NCBI GenBank assembly: GCA_937901965.1
Contig: CALGSW010000013.1
Location: 1-64,000 of the forward strand
Length of the DNA stretch: 64,000 nt
DNA from: an uncultured Bacteroidota bacterium
GTDB lineage: Bacteria; Bacteroidota; Bacteroidia; Bacteroidales; UBA932
Direction of reading: 5' to 3'
The notes beneath the pieces are model-generated. The model saw only the letters and a program-made list of their open reading frames with translations. It was not told the DNA's origin and made no database searches. Within the stretch, counting starts at the first letter, position 1, and every line of letters starts with the position of its first letter. The translations under genes were made by a program, and so were the position numbers. Shown here in pieces: positions 1 through 6,935 of this stretch.

Positions 1-107
1 AGCAGGGGTTTCGTGCTTCGTAGGACAGTTAAGTGGTAAATTTAAAGTTCAGTTCTTCGTAGGAAGTTTAGTGGTTAAAATCCCTGCCTGCGTATAGCTG
101 AGAACCG
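1..107 (+). repeat. 3' part of an attC-like recombination site, cut by the window edge
   Basis: No gene is present here. The bases AGCAGGGGTTT at the left edge are an imperfect inverted match to AAAATCCCTGCCT near 77-89, and the stretch ends in CCGTTG at the start of the next cassette. This is what the closing half of an integron attC hairpin would look like. The other half and its gene lie outside the window, so the call depends on the two clearer sites that follow. Confidence 0.55.
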
Positions 108-1055
108 TTGTAGCCAATGTTAAAGAGACCCTGCATTATTATGAGAATAAAAGAATTAACGATAATATTAATTTTAGCTTTATTTGGATTAGCAAGTTGT
201 AAACAACATGGAAGCACAGATAATTGGGAGAAATTTTTCCAAGAAAATTATGTTAATGGAACTTTTGTCCTGAAAAATATGAATACAAACGAACCGCTAA
301 TTTACAACAAGGAAAGAAGTAATGAAGAATTTGTTCCTGCATCGACTTTTAAGATATTAAATTCAATGATAGCTTTGCAAGAATCATCAATCGCAAATAT
401 CAATGATACAATTAAATGGGATGGAATAAACAGAAGCTTTGATTTGTGGAATAAAGACCAAACTATGAAATCTGCATTACCAATTTCTTGCGTATGGTTT
501 TACCAAGAATTGGCACGTAGGACTGGAAAAGAGAAAATGCAAGAATGGATTGATAAAACAAATTATGGTAATAAAAAGATTGAAAATAAAATTGACAGAT
601 TTTGGCTTGATGGCAATCTTGCAATTTCTGCAAACGAGCAAATTGATTTTCTTGAAAAATTAGTTAGAAATGAATTACCTTTCGATAAAGACATTCAAGA
701 AACGGTAAAAGGAATTATGATTTCAGATTCAACTCAAAATTATATCATTCATTCCAAAACCGGTTGGAGTCAAAATATTGGTTGGAATGTCGGATATGTT
801 GAAACAAAAGATAATGTTTGGATTTTTGCATTGAATATAGATATGAAAAATTCAAGCGAAGGGGAACTAAGAAAAACATTGACTTACGATATTTTAAAAG
901 AACAAAAGATAATTGAATAAAAACACTGGCTACAACATTTTGTATAAGTAATGGCAGGCGATGTGGTAAATATCAATCTTTGTAGCCCGCTCAAACTGCG
1001 TCGCGGTTTGACAGGAAACTACCACGCAATCTGCCACTACTCATACAATTTACCG
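108..1055 (+). mobile_element. Integron-like gene cassette 1 (class D beta-lactamase)
   Basis: The cassette starts after the G of GTTGTAGCCA (107-116). The perfect reverse complement TGGCTACAAC sits at 927-936, just after the gene. A hairpin-forming region follows, ending in the core-like GTTAGGC at 1055-1061. In integrons the cassette's first bases pair with the inverse core after its gene, and that holds here over 10 bases. There is one gene with little spare DNA. No integrase is in the window. Confidence 0.7.
141..920 (+). CDS. blaOXA: Class D (OXA-type) beta-lactamase lipoprotein
   Basis: A serine beta-lactamase that hydrolyses penicillins and possibly other beta-lactams in the periplasm. 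All class D motifs are visible (numbered from the ATG at 141): STFK at 68-71 with the nucleophile Ser68, SCV at 116-118, YGN at 142-144, WLDG at 155-158 and KTG at 206-208. The N-terminus is a lipoprotein signal ending in LASC, with the lipidated Cys at residue 20. An in-frame ATG at 117 would put eight residues, including a Cys and two Arg/Lys, before the signal peptide, so 141 is preferred. The length of 259 aa is normal. It is the only gene of an integron-like cassette. It resembles Bacteroidota-type OXA enzymes; the exact variant cannot be assigned by eye. Confidence 0.93.
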   Translation: MRIKELTIILILALFGLASCKQHGSTDNWEKFFQENYVNGTFVLKNMNTNEPLIYNKERSNEEFVPASTFKILNSMIALQESSIANINDTIKWDGINRSFDLWNKDQTMKSALPISCVWFYQELARRTGKEKMQEWIDKTNYGNKKIENKIDRFWLDGNLAISANEQIDFLEKLVRNELPFDKDIQETVKGIMISDSTQNYIIHSKTGWSQNIGWNVGYVETKDNVWIFALNIDMKNSSEGELRKTLTYDILKEQKIIE

Positions 1056-1061
1056 TTAGGC
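927..1061 (+). repeat. attC-like site of cassette 1
   Basis: A long imperfect palindrome. TGGCTACAAC opens it. The arm from about 941 to 970 (GTATAAGTAATGGCAGGCG onward) pairs with the arm at about 1018-1046 (ACCACGCAATCTGCCACTAC, then TCATAC), around a loop of about 45 bases. The site ends in GTTAGGC, which fits the core consensus GTTRRRY. At about 135 bp it is within the size range of long attC sites. Confidence 0.75.
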
Positions 1062-2413
1062 AACATTAAAAAAGACACTGCGGAATGACTAATAAAATGA
1101 ATGAAAAGAAAAAAAATATTTGGATTAGAGAAAAATGCTTTTTTCACCGGATTAACAAGTTTTTTCACAGACACATCTACCAAAATGGTATATAGTGTGA
1201 TGCCACTATTCCTATTGTCGATAGGAGCATCAAAAACAACTATCTCCTTAATTGAAGGGATTGCAGAAAGTACGGCATCATTATTAAAAGCAATTTCGGG
1301 GTACTGGAGTGATAAGATTGGTAAAAACAAGCCATTCATGATTATCGGATATGGTATTACAGCCATTATAACACCTTTATATGCATTAGCAAGAATACCA
1401 ATTCAGATTTTATTTTTTCGGTTTTTTGAACGCATAGGAAAAGGTTTAAGAGCGGCACCACGAGATAGCCTTATAAGTGGCTCTATTAAAAAAAATGAAG
1501 CTGGTAAAACTTTTGGGTTTCAGAAAGCAATGGATAATAGTGGGGCTATTGTTGGTCCTTTGATTGCTTTCTTATTGTTATCTATTTTTCCATTAAATTA
1601 TTCTTACATATTTTTATTAGCAACCATTCCAGCAATTCTTGGTGTATTAACGATTATTATTTTCATAAAAGAAGCAAAGGCAGAAAAAAATGAAACCACC
1701 AATAAGATTTCATTAAAACTTTTACCCAAAAAGTTTTATTTCTTTCTTATTATAATTTTCGTGTTTACTCTTGGTAATTCAGCAGATGCATTATTGCTTG
1801 TAAAAACAAGCGAAACAGGTATAGATAAATCATACATTCCTTTTGTATATATGATATTTAATACAGTATCTGTTTTGCTGGCCATACCGATTGGAAAATT
1901 ATCGGATAGAATTGGTCGTGAAAAATTGATTATTCTGGGTTTTATAGTATATGCAATTGTTTATTATTTTTTCGGTAGGTTTAATAGTATAAATGTTTTT
2001 ATTTTCTTGTTTATGCTGTATGGATTTTACAGTGCATTGACTGATGGTAGCCAGAAAGCAATGATTTCTGATATTGTTAGTAAAGACTTAAAAGGGACGG
2101 GATTTGGAATTTATCATGCTGTACTTGGAATTACTTTATTACCTGCGAGTTTAATTGCAGGATTATTGTATGATAAGGTTAATTCAAATGCGCCATTTTA
2201 TTTTGGTTCTATAATGGCATTAATTGCTACTATACTAATGATAATATTTACAGTTTTAGACAAGAAAAAAGAAAAAATTAACGTTGCCTAACACTCGGTC
2301 ATAAACATAGCAGGTTTTGAGTGCAAGTTCAGCTCCGATGACAATGTTTTAACGGCAGACAGGGAATCGACCTCAATCATTAACAACAACAAGCTCAATC
2401 ATTGTCGATAGTG
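1056..2413 (+). mobile_element. Integron-like gene cassette 2 (MFS transporter)
   Basis: It begins inside GTTAGGCAAC (1055-1064). The perfect reverse complement GTTGCCTAAC lies at 2283-2292 and overlaps the stop codon of the transporter. A second hairpin region then runs to GTTAAAA at 2413-2419. The boundary logic is the same as for cassette 1, so the two form a short tandem array in the same orientation. Confidence 0.68.
1101..2291 (+). CDS. Major facilitator superfamily transporter
   Basis: A 12-helix inner-membrane permease of 396 aa. Near the N-terminus SFFTDTSTKMVYSVMPLFL is followed by LIEGIAESTASLLK and the loop signature GYWSDKIGK. FFERIGKGLRAAPRDSLIS (about residues 112-130) is the hallmark of a large MFS group with no fixed substrate. 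The second half repeats the pattern with GKLSDRIGREK. ATGs at 1085 and 1097 are not in this frame, so 1101 is used. The cassette location beside a beta-lactamase makes drug or metalloid export plausible, but the substrate is not shown by sequence. Confidence 0.88.
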   Translation: MKRKKIFGLEKNAFFTGLTSFFTDTSTKMVYSVMPLFLLSIGASKTTISLIEGIAESTASLLKAISGYWSDKIGKNKPFMIIGYGITAIITPLYALARIPIQILFFRFFERIGKGLRAAPRDSLISGSIKKNEAGKTFGFQKAMDNSGAIVGPLIAFLLLSIFPLNYSYIFLLATIPAILGVLTIIIFIKEAKAEKNETTNKISLKLLPKKFYFFLIIIFVFTLGNSADALLLVKTSETGIDKSYIPFVYMIFNTVSVLLAIPIGKLSDRIGREKLIILGFIVYAIVYYFFGRFNSINVFIFLFMLYGFYSALTDGSQKAMISDIVSKDLKGTGFGIYHAVLGITLLPASLIAGLLYDKVNSNAPFYFGSIMALIATILMIIFTVLDKKKEKINVA

Positions 2414-2419
2414 TTAAAA
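2283..2419 (+). repeat. attC-like site of cassette 2
   Basis: GTTGCCTAAC opens the site. The flank TAACACTCGGTCAT pairs imperfectly with ATTGTCGATAGTGTTA near 2400-2415. GTTAAAA at 2413-2419 is a weak match to the core GTTRRRY because the last base is a purine. The site is less symmetrical than the one before it and may be decaying. No third cassette gene follows. Confidence 0.6.
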
Positions 2420-2434
2420 ATACACAGAATCCCA

Positions 2435-2466
2435 TTTAGTCCCCGTTTTTGAAATCGGGGACTAAA
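2435..2466. other. Perfect 11-bp hairpin
   Basis: TTTAGTCCCCG at 2435-2445 and CGGGGACTAAA at 2456-2466 are perfectly complementary around a 10-base loop. It is followed by AACAG rather than a T tract, so it is not an obvious intrinsic terminator. A half match (AAATCGGGGACAGC) occurs near 20918, just before the second long repeat. Confidence 0.6.
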
Positions 2467-2473
2467 ACAGTGA

Positions 2474-2570
2474 AACTCTATGGCACTCTATGATACTCTA
2501 TGACACTATACAAAAACCTTAATGTGCTGATTTGACACTCTATGACACTTTATGGAACTCTATGATAATC
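2474..2570 (+). repeat. Tandem ~10-bp repeats of ACTCTATGA type
   Basis: About seven copies of a degenerate decamer: AACTCTATGG, CACTCTATGA, TACTCTATGA, CACTATACAA, then after a short gap CACTCTATGA, CACTTTATGG and AACTCTATGA. The spacing is close to one helical turn. No gene is readable through it. It lies between the cassette array and long repeat A. Confidence 0.65.
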
Positions 2571-2595
2571 AAGGCTCAAGTACCCCCCTCACCGC

Positions 2596-2717
2596 CAAAG
2601 AAGAAAAAGCCGGGCATTCGCCCGGTTTTTTTATTTCCGGCAAGTGCAAAGCTTGCTTTAGCACGCAGACCGGAAGTAAAAAAAACTTATGCGCAGCATA
2701 AGGCTTTTTCTTCTTTG
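2596..2717. ncRNA. Nested-hairpin structured element (copy A)
   Basis: A perfect 16-bp outer stem joins CAAAGAAGAAAAAGCC (2596-2611) to GGCTTTTTCTTCTTTG (2702-2717). Inside are a GC-rich hairpin CCGGGCATTCGCCCGG followed by seven T (terminator-like), a stem TTATTTCCGG/CCGGAAGTAA enclosing a small AAAGC-TT-GCTTT hairpin, and CTTATG-CGCAG-CATAAG. The same layout is kept in the second copy. It could be an RNA or a DNA hairpin element; transcription is unproven. Confidence 0.45.
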
Positions 2718-2886
2718 AAGCAACCCCACTGGGGGAACGCCGAGCGAAACGAGGCAATCCCAAACATTCACACAATCATACTCAAAAGTGGTCTTTTCTT
2801 TTTGCCGTACTGGCCAATGGCCGAGGCTTTTATCGCATTTTAGCTCCCCCACTCGGGGATCACGACGCGAAGCGGAGTAATCCCCA

Positions 2887-3023
2887 CAGGCGTGCATGGG
2901 ACAAACCTCTATCTAGTTAATAATCCGCATCTCTCAAAACACAAATTTCACATAACCAATAATTTACATTTTACAACCGCTTCAAAAACAACCCCATAGA
3001 TGTTAGTCCCACCCACGCCTGTG
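2887..3023. repeat. Inverted-repeat-bounded segment (copy A)
   Basis: CACAGGCGTGCATGGGACAAAC (left arm, from 2886) and GTTAGTCCCACCCACGCCTGTG (right arm, from 3002) form imperfect 22-bp inverted repeats around about 95 bp (2907-3001). That inner segment matches the reverse complement of the corresponding segment of the other long repeat (21212-21306) at roughly 75-80%, while sequence on both sides matches directly. The segment has therefore been inverted in one copy. Confidence 0.75.
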
Positions 3024-3324
3024 AGGCCAAAAGAAGATACTACGGCCAAAGTCCCTATAATCCTCGCAGCACAATACAAATCCAAAGAAGGCAGCCTGTC
3101 TCCACATGGCCATAACAAACAGATTAAGAGAGACATGACACATTATCCCTGGGATCACCCGCCGGGTAAAGTGTCTAATTACACAAAACTATTGAGTTGC
3201 AACAGTTCGGCTTCGCTTCTTCCGGCAAAATCTCCTACGTAACTCAGTTGAATGGGAAAGAATTACGGCAGGCATGGGAAACTTTAGCCCGAGCATATGA
3301 GCTCTCCTACTGCGAGGACTCCCC

Positions 3325-3553
3325 GATCATCCATATTCAGCCATGAATAAAGTAAAGATCATTTTCCTGACATCGGGAAAACGATATCAATATCAAACAT
3401 GAATTATAATATCGTACAGAGAGTGATATATTTTATAAATACAACTTCATTATGCCTGTTAAAATGTGGCTAAACTGAAGAGAACAGACATATTCTCGGA
3501 CCATATCTTTGTTGTTACTCAAAAGACAGCCGATGGTATTAAGATTGAATATG
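3325..3553 (+). other. Intergenic stretch with a possible gene fragment
   Basis: No complete gene. A frame from about 3467 reads AKLKRTDIFSDHIFVVTQKT and continues to the edge of the IS at 3554, where it runs out. It has protein-like composition and could be the stump of a gene cut by the insertion. A TATCTTTG hexanucleotide-type -7 match lies near 3505 but falls inside this frame. Confidence 0.3.
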
Positions 3554-3600
3554 ATACTCCCCAATTTTCAACCACCGGGAATGGTTTTTAAGTTTAAGTG

Positions 3601-4458
3601 CTATGCTGCAAATTCATACCAATCAAATGGTGTTAGTCTGCCCAGACTCTGGTGAGTTCGCTGATTATTGTAATAGTTCATATAATCCTTTATACCTCTT
3701 ACAAGTGTGTTTCCATCCTCCGCTGGCCAAATGTAAATGTACTCTTGTTTAATTGTTCTCCAAAATCTTTCTATGTAAATGTTATCAAGCGCCCTGCCTC
3801 TGCCATCCATACTAATGGTGATTCCTTGTTCTTCAAGATATTCTGTCCATAAGGGACACGTAAACTGTGAGCCTTGGTCGGAATTTATAATCACAGGCTT
3901 TCCGCATTCGTTAATAGCTTGTTTGAGTACATTAAGAGAGCATTCAGCACCAAGTGTATTGGAGAGGTTCCAACCAACGATGTAACGGCTGTAAACATCA
4001 ATAATTGCTGTAAGATAAAGAAACCCTCGCTCCATTGGAATGTATGTAATATCAATGCACCAAACCTGATTTGAATGTGTTATGTCTAATCCTCTGAGTT
4101 TGTAAGAATGAATGTATTTTGCCATCCCCAACTTGCTGAGATTTCTCCCTGGATAAATGGCCATAACTCCCATTTTTCTAAGGAGTCTTCTTGCTCTTTT
4201 GGGGCCAATCAATATGCCAAATTTCTTTATGAAATCAACCATACCAAGAACTCCTTTGGTAGGATGCCGGTGGTGCTCCTTATCCATTTCAAGCATCAAA
4301 TCAAGATCTTCCGGACTTTCTTCAACATGCTTGTAATAAAGAGTGCTCCTGTTCAATCCAAGCAACTCACATTGTCTGCGAATGCTAAGTTTTCCATCAG
4401 GGGATACTATTTCTTTGAGGACTTCAGTATCCCCAGTTTTTCTGAGGCCCTCTTGCAA
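3601..4458 (-). CDS. IS3-family transposase OrfB (rve DDE domain)
   Basis: DDE transposase that cuts and joins the IS ends. The HTH_21-like N-terminal part (SIRRQCELLGLNRSTLYYK) is followed by the integrase core with the catalytic acidic residues in WCIDITYIP, INSDQGSQF and NIYIERFWRTIK. In this family it is made as an OrfAB fusion by -1 frameshifting on the A6G run at 4510-4516. After that shift the reading goes ...QALYEKIGRLEVEVDF and then leaves the OrfB frame at a run of five T (A on the plus strand, 4457-4461). Six T would restore EVDFLQEGLRKTGD. The copy is therefore probably inactive, or the run has a sequencing error. Confidence 0.9.
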   Translation of the reverse strand: MQEGLRKTGDTEVLKEIVSPDGKLSIRRQCELLGLNRSTLYYKHVEESPEDLDLMLEMDKEHHRHPTKGVLGMVDFIKKFGILIGPKRARRLLRKMGVMAIYPGRNLSKLGMAKYIHSYKLRGLDITHSNQVWCIDITYIPMERGFLYLTAIIDVYSRYIVGWNLSNTLGAECSLNVLKQAINECGKPVIINSDQGSQFTCPLWTEYLEEQGITISMDGRGRALDNIYIERFWRTIKQEYIYIWPAEDGNTLVRGIKDYMNYYNNQRTHQSLGRLTPFDWYEFAA

Positions 4459-4483
4459 AAATCCACCTCAACCTCCAATCTCC

Positions 4484-4732
4484 CTATCTTTTCATACAAT
4501 GCCTGCTCTCTTTTTTCTCAGCCTCCTCATCAGGAGCTTTTGTTGAGAAGATCTCAGGACTGCGGGAGAGGAACTCCCGTTTCCAGGTTGAAATCATCTG
4601 CGGATGTATCCCAAAGCGTTTTGACAGCTCGCTGAGTGTCTCCTGTTCCTTGATTGCCTCAATGGCTACTTGCGCCTTGAAAGCGGCACTGTGTTTCTTT
4701 CTGCTTGTGTTCATACGAGTAAAATTAATCAT
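4484..4732 (-). CDS. IS3-family transposase OrfA (HTH_Tnp_1)
   Basis: Small DNA-binding protein that recognises the IS ends. AAFKAQVAIEAIKEQETLSE followed by LSKRFGIHPQMISTWKREFL is the usual helix-turn-helix of IS3 OrfA. The likely start is the ATG at 4714 (MNTSRKKHSAAFK), since the upstream codons MINFTR are not family-like. An A6G slippery run near the 3' end (4510-4516) fits programmed -1 frameshifting into orfB. Confidence 0.88.
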   Translation of the reverse strand: MINFTRMNTSRKKHSAAFKAQVAIEAIKEQETLSELSKRFGIHPQMISTWKREFLSRSPEIFSTKAPDEEAEKKESRHCMKR

Positions 4733-4810
4733 TTTATTAAATTTACCCAGTGGTCTGAATTTGCGGGAGTATTATAGGGTCAATTTGAGTTGGATTTTCC
4801 AAAACGGTAA

Positions 4811-5554
4811 AAACTACGCAATCCGGATGCGGTAAAATATCTTTTGTATGATATAATCAAGGCGATTTTGCCCTACTGTGCAAACGAAAAAGAGTTTCAA
4901 AGTTATCTTCAAAGTAAGAATATCAATGTAGAATTTAAGCGGAAACGAACTACCGGAGAAATAGAGGGAATATCGTTCAACTATGACAATATTTCACTCA
5001 AAGGGTCACAGATTGACAGGAAATTCAGCTACGGAAATCTCAAAAAAGAGTTTGAGAAGAACGTAGAAGCGGAAAAAATACAGGGAGAAAAAGTGCCGGA
5101 GCAGCAGGAAAGTAAGCCGAAAATGCCACCCGTCGGAGGTGTTGAACTGACTGGCGGACAGTGGAAAACGCTGAGAGACGGCAGATTTATCTATCTGGAA
5201 AACATGAACCGGAGGAACGTTCGTAGTAAATTTTCAGCGTATGTGTTCCTGAATGACGAAAGTGATAAGGTATTTTTCAGCAAGGAGCATCTCTATACAT
5301 TTGTCAATTACGGAAAATATGAAATGCGACTTCGGGATAAAATCCTCATTTAAAACGGCTATGTAACAAAGGCTAAAGTCAAATGGTACGGAGGTGGTTG
5401 CGCTTATCCCTATTTATGGAAAGAAAATAAATCTGACATGGAATACAAGGAAGCGTGGAGCGACCCGAGATTAGCCAAGCAGGAACAAAATCCGGAGGAA
5501 ACAAAGCGAAAAGCACCTAAAGTACAGGAAAAAAAGAGAGGGAGGAAGATGTAA
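4811..5554 (+). pseudogene. C-terminal part of a mobilization relaxase (DUF3945-type tail), broken
   Basis: Reading NPDAVKYLLYDIIKAILPYC then FKRKRTTGEIEGISFNYDNI resembles the tail of Bacteroides-type relaxases. A C-terminal repeat domain (VGGVELTGGQWKTLRDGRFIYLENM) follows. The frame meets a TAA at 5351-5353 (KILI-stop), then continues in the same frame as NGYVTKAKVKWYGGG to KKRGRKM and a stop at 5552-5554, so a single nonsense codon splits it. The nuclease domain is missing; the IS3 element lies immediately upstream. It marks this island as the remains of a mobilizable element. Confidence 0.75.
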
Positions 5555-5613
5555 ACTACCTTACTCGACTTCTTTATTTCAGTTTCGTTTATGATGTTTT
5601 CGTTAAAAATCAA

Positions 5614-5621
5614 TATATTTG
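5614..5621 (+). promoter_or_regulatory. -7 element TATATTTG for the XRE gene
   Basis: An exact match to the Bacteroidota TAnnTTTG -7 motif, 28 bp before the ATG at 5649. No clean TTTG -33 box is seen at the usual distance; TTTTCG near 5597 is the nearest. Confidence 0.5.
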
Positions 5622-5648
5622 CATTTGGAATCAACTAAAGGAAGTGAT

Positions 5649-5867
5649 ATGAAGCCTATAAATCGGATAAAAGTATTGTTGGTCGAAAAACAAAAGACAG
5701 GAAAATGGCTTGCAGAGCAGTTAGGTAAAGATCCGGCTACCGTATCCCGGTGGTGTTCCAACTCCATGCAACCATCGATTGAAACATTCGCAAAAATAGC
5801 CGAGCTGCTGAATGTTGATATGAAAGATTTGTTTAATAGTAGCAATAGTAATTATGGCAACCAATAA
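5649..5867 (+). CDS. XRE-family helix-turn-helix regulator
   Basis: A 72-residue protein that is essentially one Cro/CI-type DNA-binding domain: KTGKWLAEQLGKDPATVSRWCSNSMQPSIETFAKIAELLNV, then MKDLF. The ATG at 5649 follows GGAAGTGAT. An upstream in-frame start would add ten residues that are not domain-like and would begin at the promoter, so it is rejected. It overlaps the next gene by 14 bp, so the two are probably co-transcribed and may act together as regulators of the downstream R-M operon. Confidence 0.85.
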   Translation: MKPINRIKVLLVEKQKTGKWLAEQLGKDPATVSRWCSNSMQPSIETFAKIAELLNVDMKDLFNSSNSNYGNQ

Positions 5868-6876
5868 ACACGCTCAAATCAGATATCAAGCATTAGACAA
5901 TTGCTTTCGTAATCCTGGTCGAAGATATTATATTGAGGATTTAATAGAAGAATGCAATAAAGCTCTCTTAAATCAAGCAGGTATTGTTGATGGAGTGAAA
6001 GAACGTCAAGTGCGTCAAGATATAAGTGATATGGAAAGTATTTGGAGTATTCCACTTGTTAAGCCTCGTGATGGTAAAAAAGTATATTATCATTACGAAG
6101 ATATGCGCTATTCAATTAATAACCAACCGTTGAATGAAACGGAAATCAACCAACTGAAAGAAACGATATATATGCTGAATCGTTTCAAGGGTATGACCCA
6201 ATTTGGCTGGATGGAAGAAATACTTGCACGATTTGAAAGCGCATTTAAGTTAAGAGGAACAACAACAAGTGTTGTTGGCTTTGAGCATAACCCGTACTTA
6301 AAGGGTTTAAACCTCTTTTCTGATATTTTTAATGCAATTATAAATCAGCAACCTTTACACATCTCGTACAAGAGATATGGGAAAGAGCCTAAACAACACA
6401 TTTTCCATCCGTATTTTCTAAAGCAGTATAACAATCGCTGGTTCTTATTTGGGCTTTGTGAGCATCTGAAAGAAAAGAAATCGGTCACCAATCTGGCATT
6501 GGATAGAATAGAGCAAATCACTTCTGCTAATATTCCGTATATTGAAAATAATAACATTGAGTTCAATGAGTATTTCGAAGATGTTATTGGCGTTACTGTT
6601 CTTGAGAAGGAAGCGGAGCAGATTGTATTAGAAATAGATAATATTCTTTTTCCTTATGTAGAAACGAAACCCTTGCATGGTTCTCAAAAAATCAAAGAAC
6701 GTAATCAGCAGACCACAACCATAGAGTTGAACCTGATTGTCAATTACGAGTTGGAGAATCTGTTATTGGGCTATATCGATAAGATAAAAATCGTAGCACC
6801 GGAATATCTTCGGGAAAAGATGATAGCACGGGCAAAAGAGGCAATTAAAAGAAATTCAGAAACTATGCAGATGTAG
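5854..6876 (+). CDS. WYL-domain transcriptional regulator (winged HTH + WYL)
   Basis: A 340-aa regulator. The N-terminus has a winged helix with the recognition stretch VKERQVRQDISDMES. The WYL domain (about residues 160-235) has LHISYKRYGKE, HPYFLKQYNNRWFLFGLCEH and TNLALDRIEQI, and a C-terminal extension follows. Proteins of this layout (BrxR/CapW type) repress defence operons and sense nucleic-acid signals. It sits directly before the R-M operon, and its last codons overlap the palindrome CTATGCA-N7-TGCATAG, which is the obvious operator candidate. The ligand and direct binding are inferred. Confidence 0.88.
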   Translation: MATNKHAQIRYQALDNCFRNPGRRYYIEDLIEECNKALLNQAGIVDGVKERQVRQDISDMESIWSIPLVKPRDGKKVYYHYEDMRYSINNQPLNETEINQLKETIYMLNRFKGMTQFGWMEEILARFESAFKLRGTTTSVVGFEHNPYLKGLNLFSDIFNAIINQQPLHISYKRYGKEPKQHIFHPYFLKQYNNRWFLFGLCEHLKEKKSVTNLALDRIEQITSANIPYIENNNIEFNEYFEDVIGVTVLEKEAEQIVLEIDNILFPYVETKPLHGSQKIKERNQQTTTIELNLIVNYELENLLLGYIDKIKIVAPEYLREKMIARAKEAIKRNSETMQM

Positions 6877-6883
6877 TGCATAG
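6863..6883. promoter_or_regulatory. Operator candidate CTATGCA-N7-TGCATAG (copy 1)
   Basis: A perfect 7-7-7 palindrome covering the last codons and stop of the WYL gene. A weak -7 match, AATCTTTG, lies at 6892-6899, and the R-M operon starts at 6936. A second site with the same arms, spacer length and following bases is at 17552-17572. Position over the promoter suggests repression. Confidence 0.7.
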
Positions 6884-6935
6884 TAATATTTAATCTTTGC
6901 ATCATATAAATTGTTCTATTTAATTTTTGTTTGTT

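Larger units (their letters stand above)
2587..3324 (+). repeat. Long repeat, copy A (left flank of defence island)
   Basis: It shares long, mostly collinear blocks with 20995-21586 in the same orientation. Both start at CCTCACCGCCAAAGAAG and end near CTCTCCTACTGCGAGGA. Copy A carries an extra ~110 bp (about 2762-2880) and an extra ~35 bp near 3140-3182. The last part has a codon-like frame (ELQQFGFASSGKISY... to a stop near 3348) that is broken by a stop in the other copy, so it may be an old gene fragment. Open frames within the repeat look like chance frames. Confidence 0.85.
3554..4772 (-). mobile_element. IS3-family insertion sequence
   Basis: Ends are imperfect inverted repeats starting ATACTCCC: inward from 3554, ATACTCCCCAATTTTCAACC, and inward from 4772 on the other strand, ATACTCCCGCAAATTCAGACC. 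It encodes overlapping orfA and orfB on the minus strand. No clear 3-4 bp target duplication is seen. It sits inside a degraded mobilization region: a relaxase tail continues on its right. Confidence 0.85.

Noticed and set aside
2474..2570. CRISPR array
   Set aside because: The repeat unit is about 10 bp with no spacers of constant length, and no cas genes are present. No other CRISPR-like pattern was seen in the window.
2532..3242. Several open frames of 60-100 codons on both strands in long repeat A, and similar ones in repeat B
   Set aside because: They follow the inverted repeats and hairpins, have no start signals, and break between the two copies. They look like chance frames in repeat DNA.
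4108..4635. 175-codon frame on the plus strand across the IS3 genes
   Set aside because: It lies antisense to well-supported orfA and orfB and has no promoter or family-like sequence.
3554..4772. Target-site duplication for the IS3 element
   Set aside because: The flanks (ATG on the left, TAT on the right) do not match, so I do not claim one.
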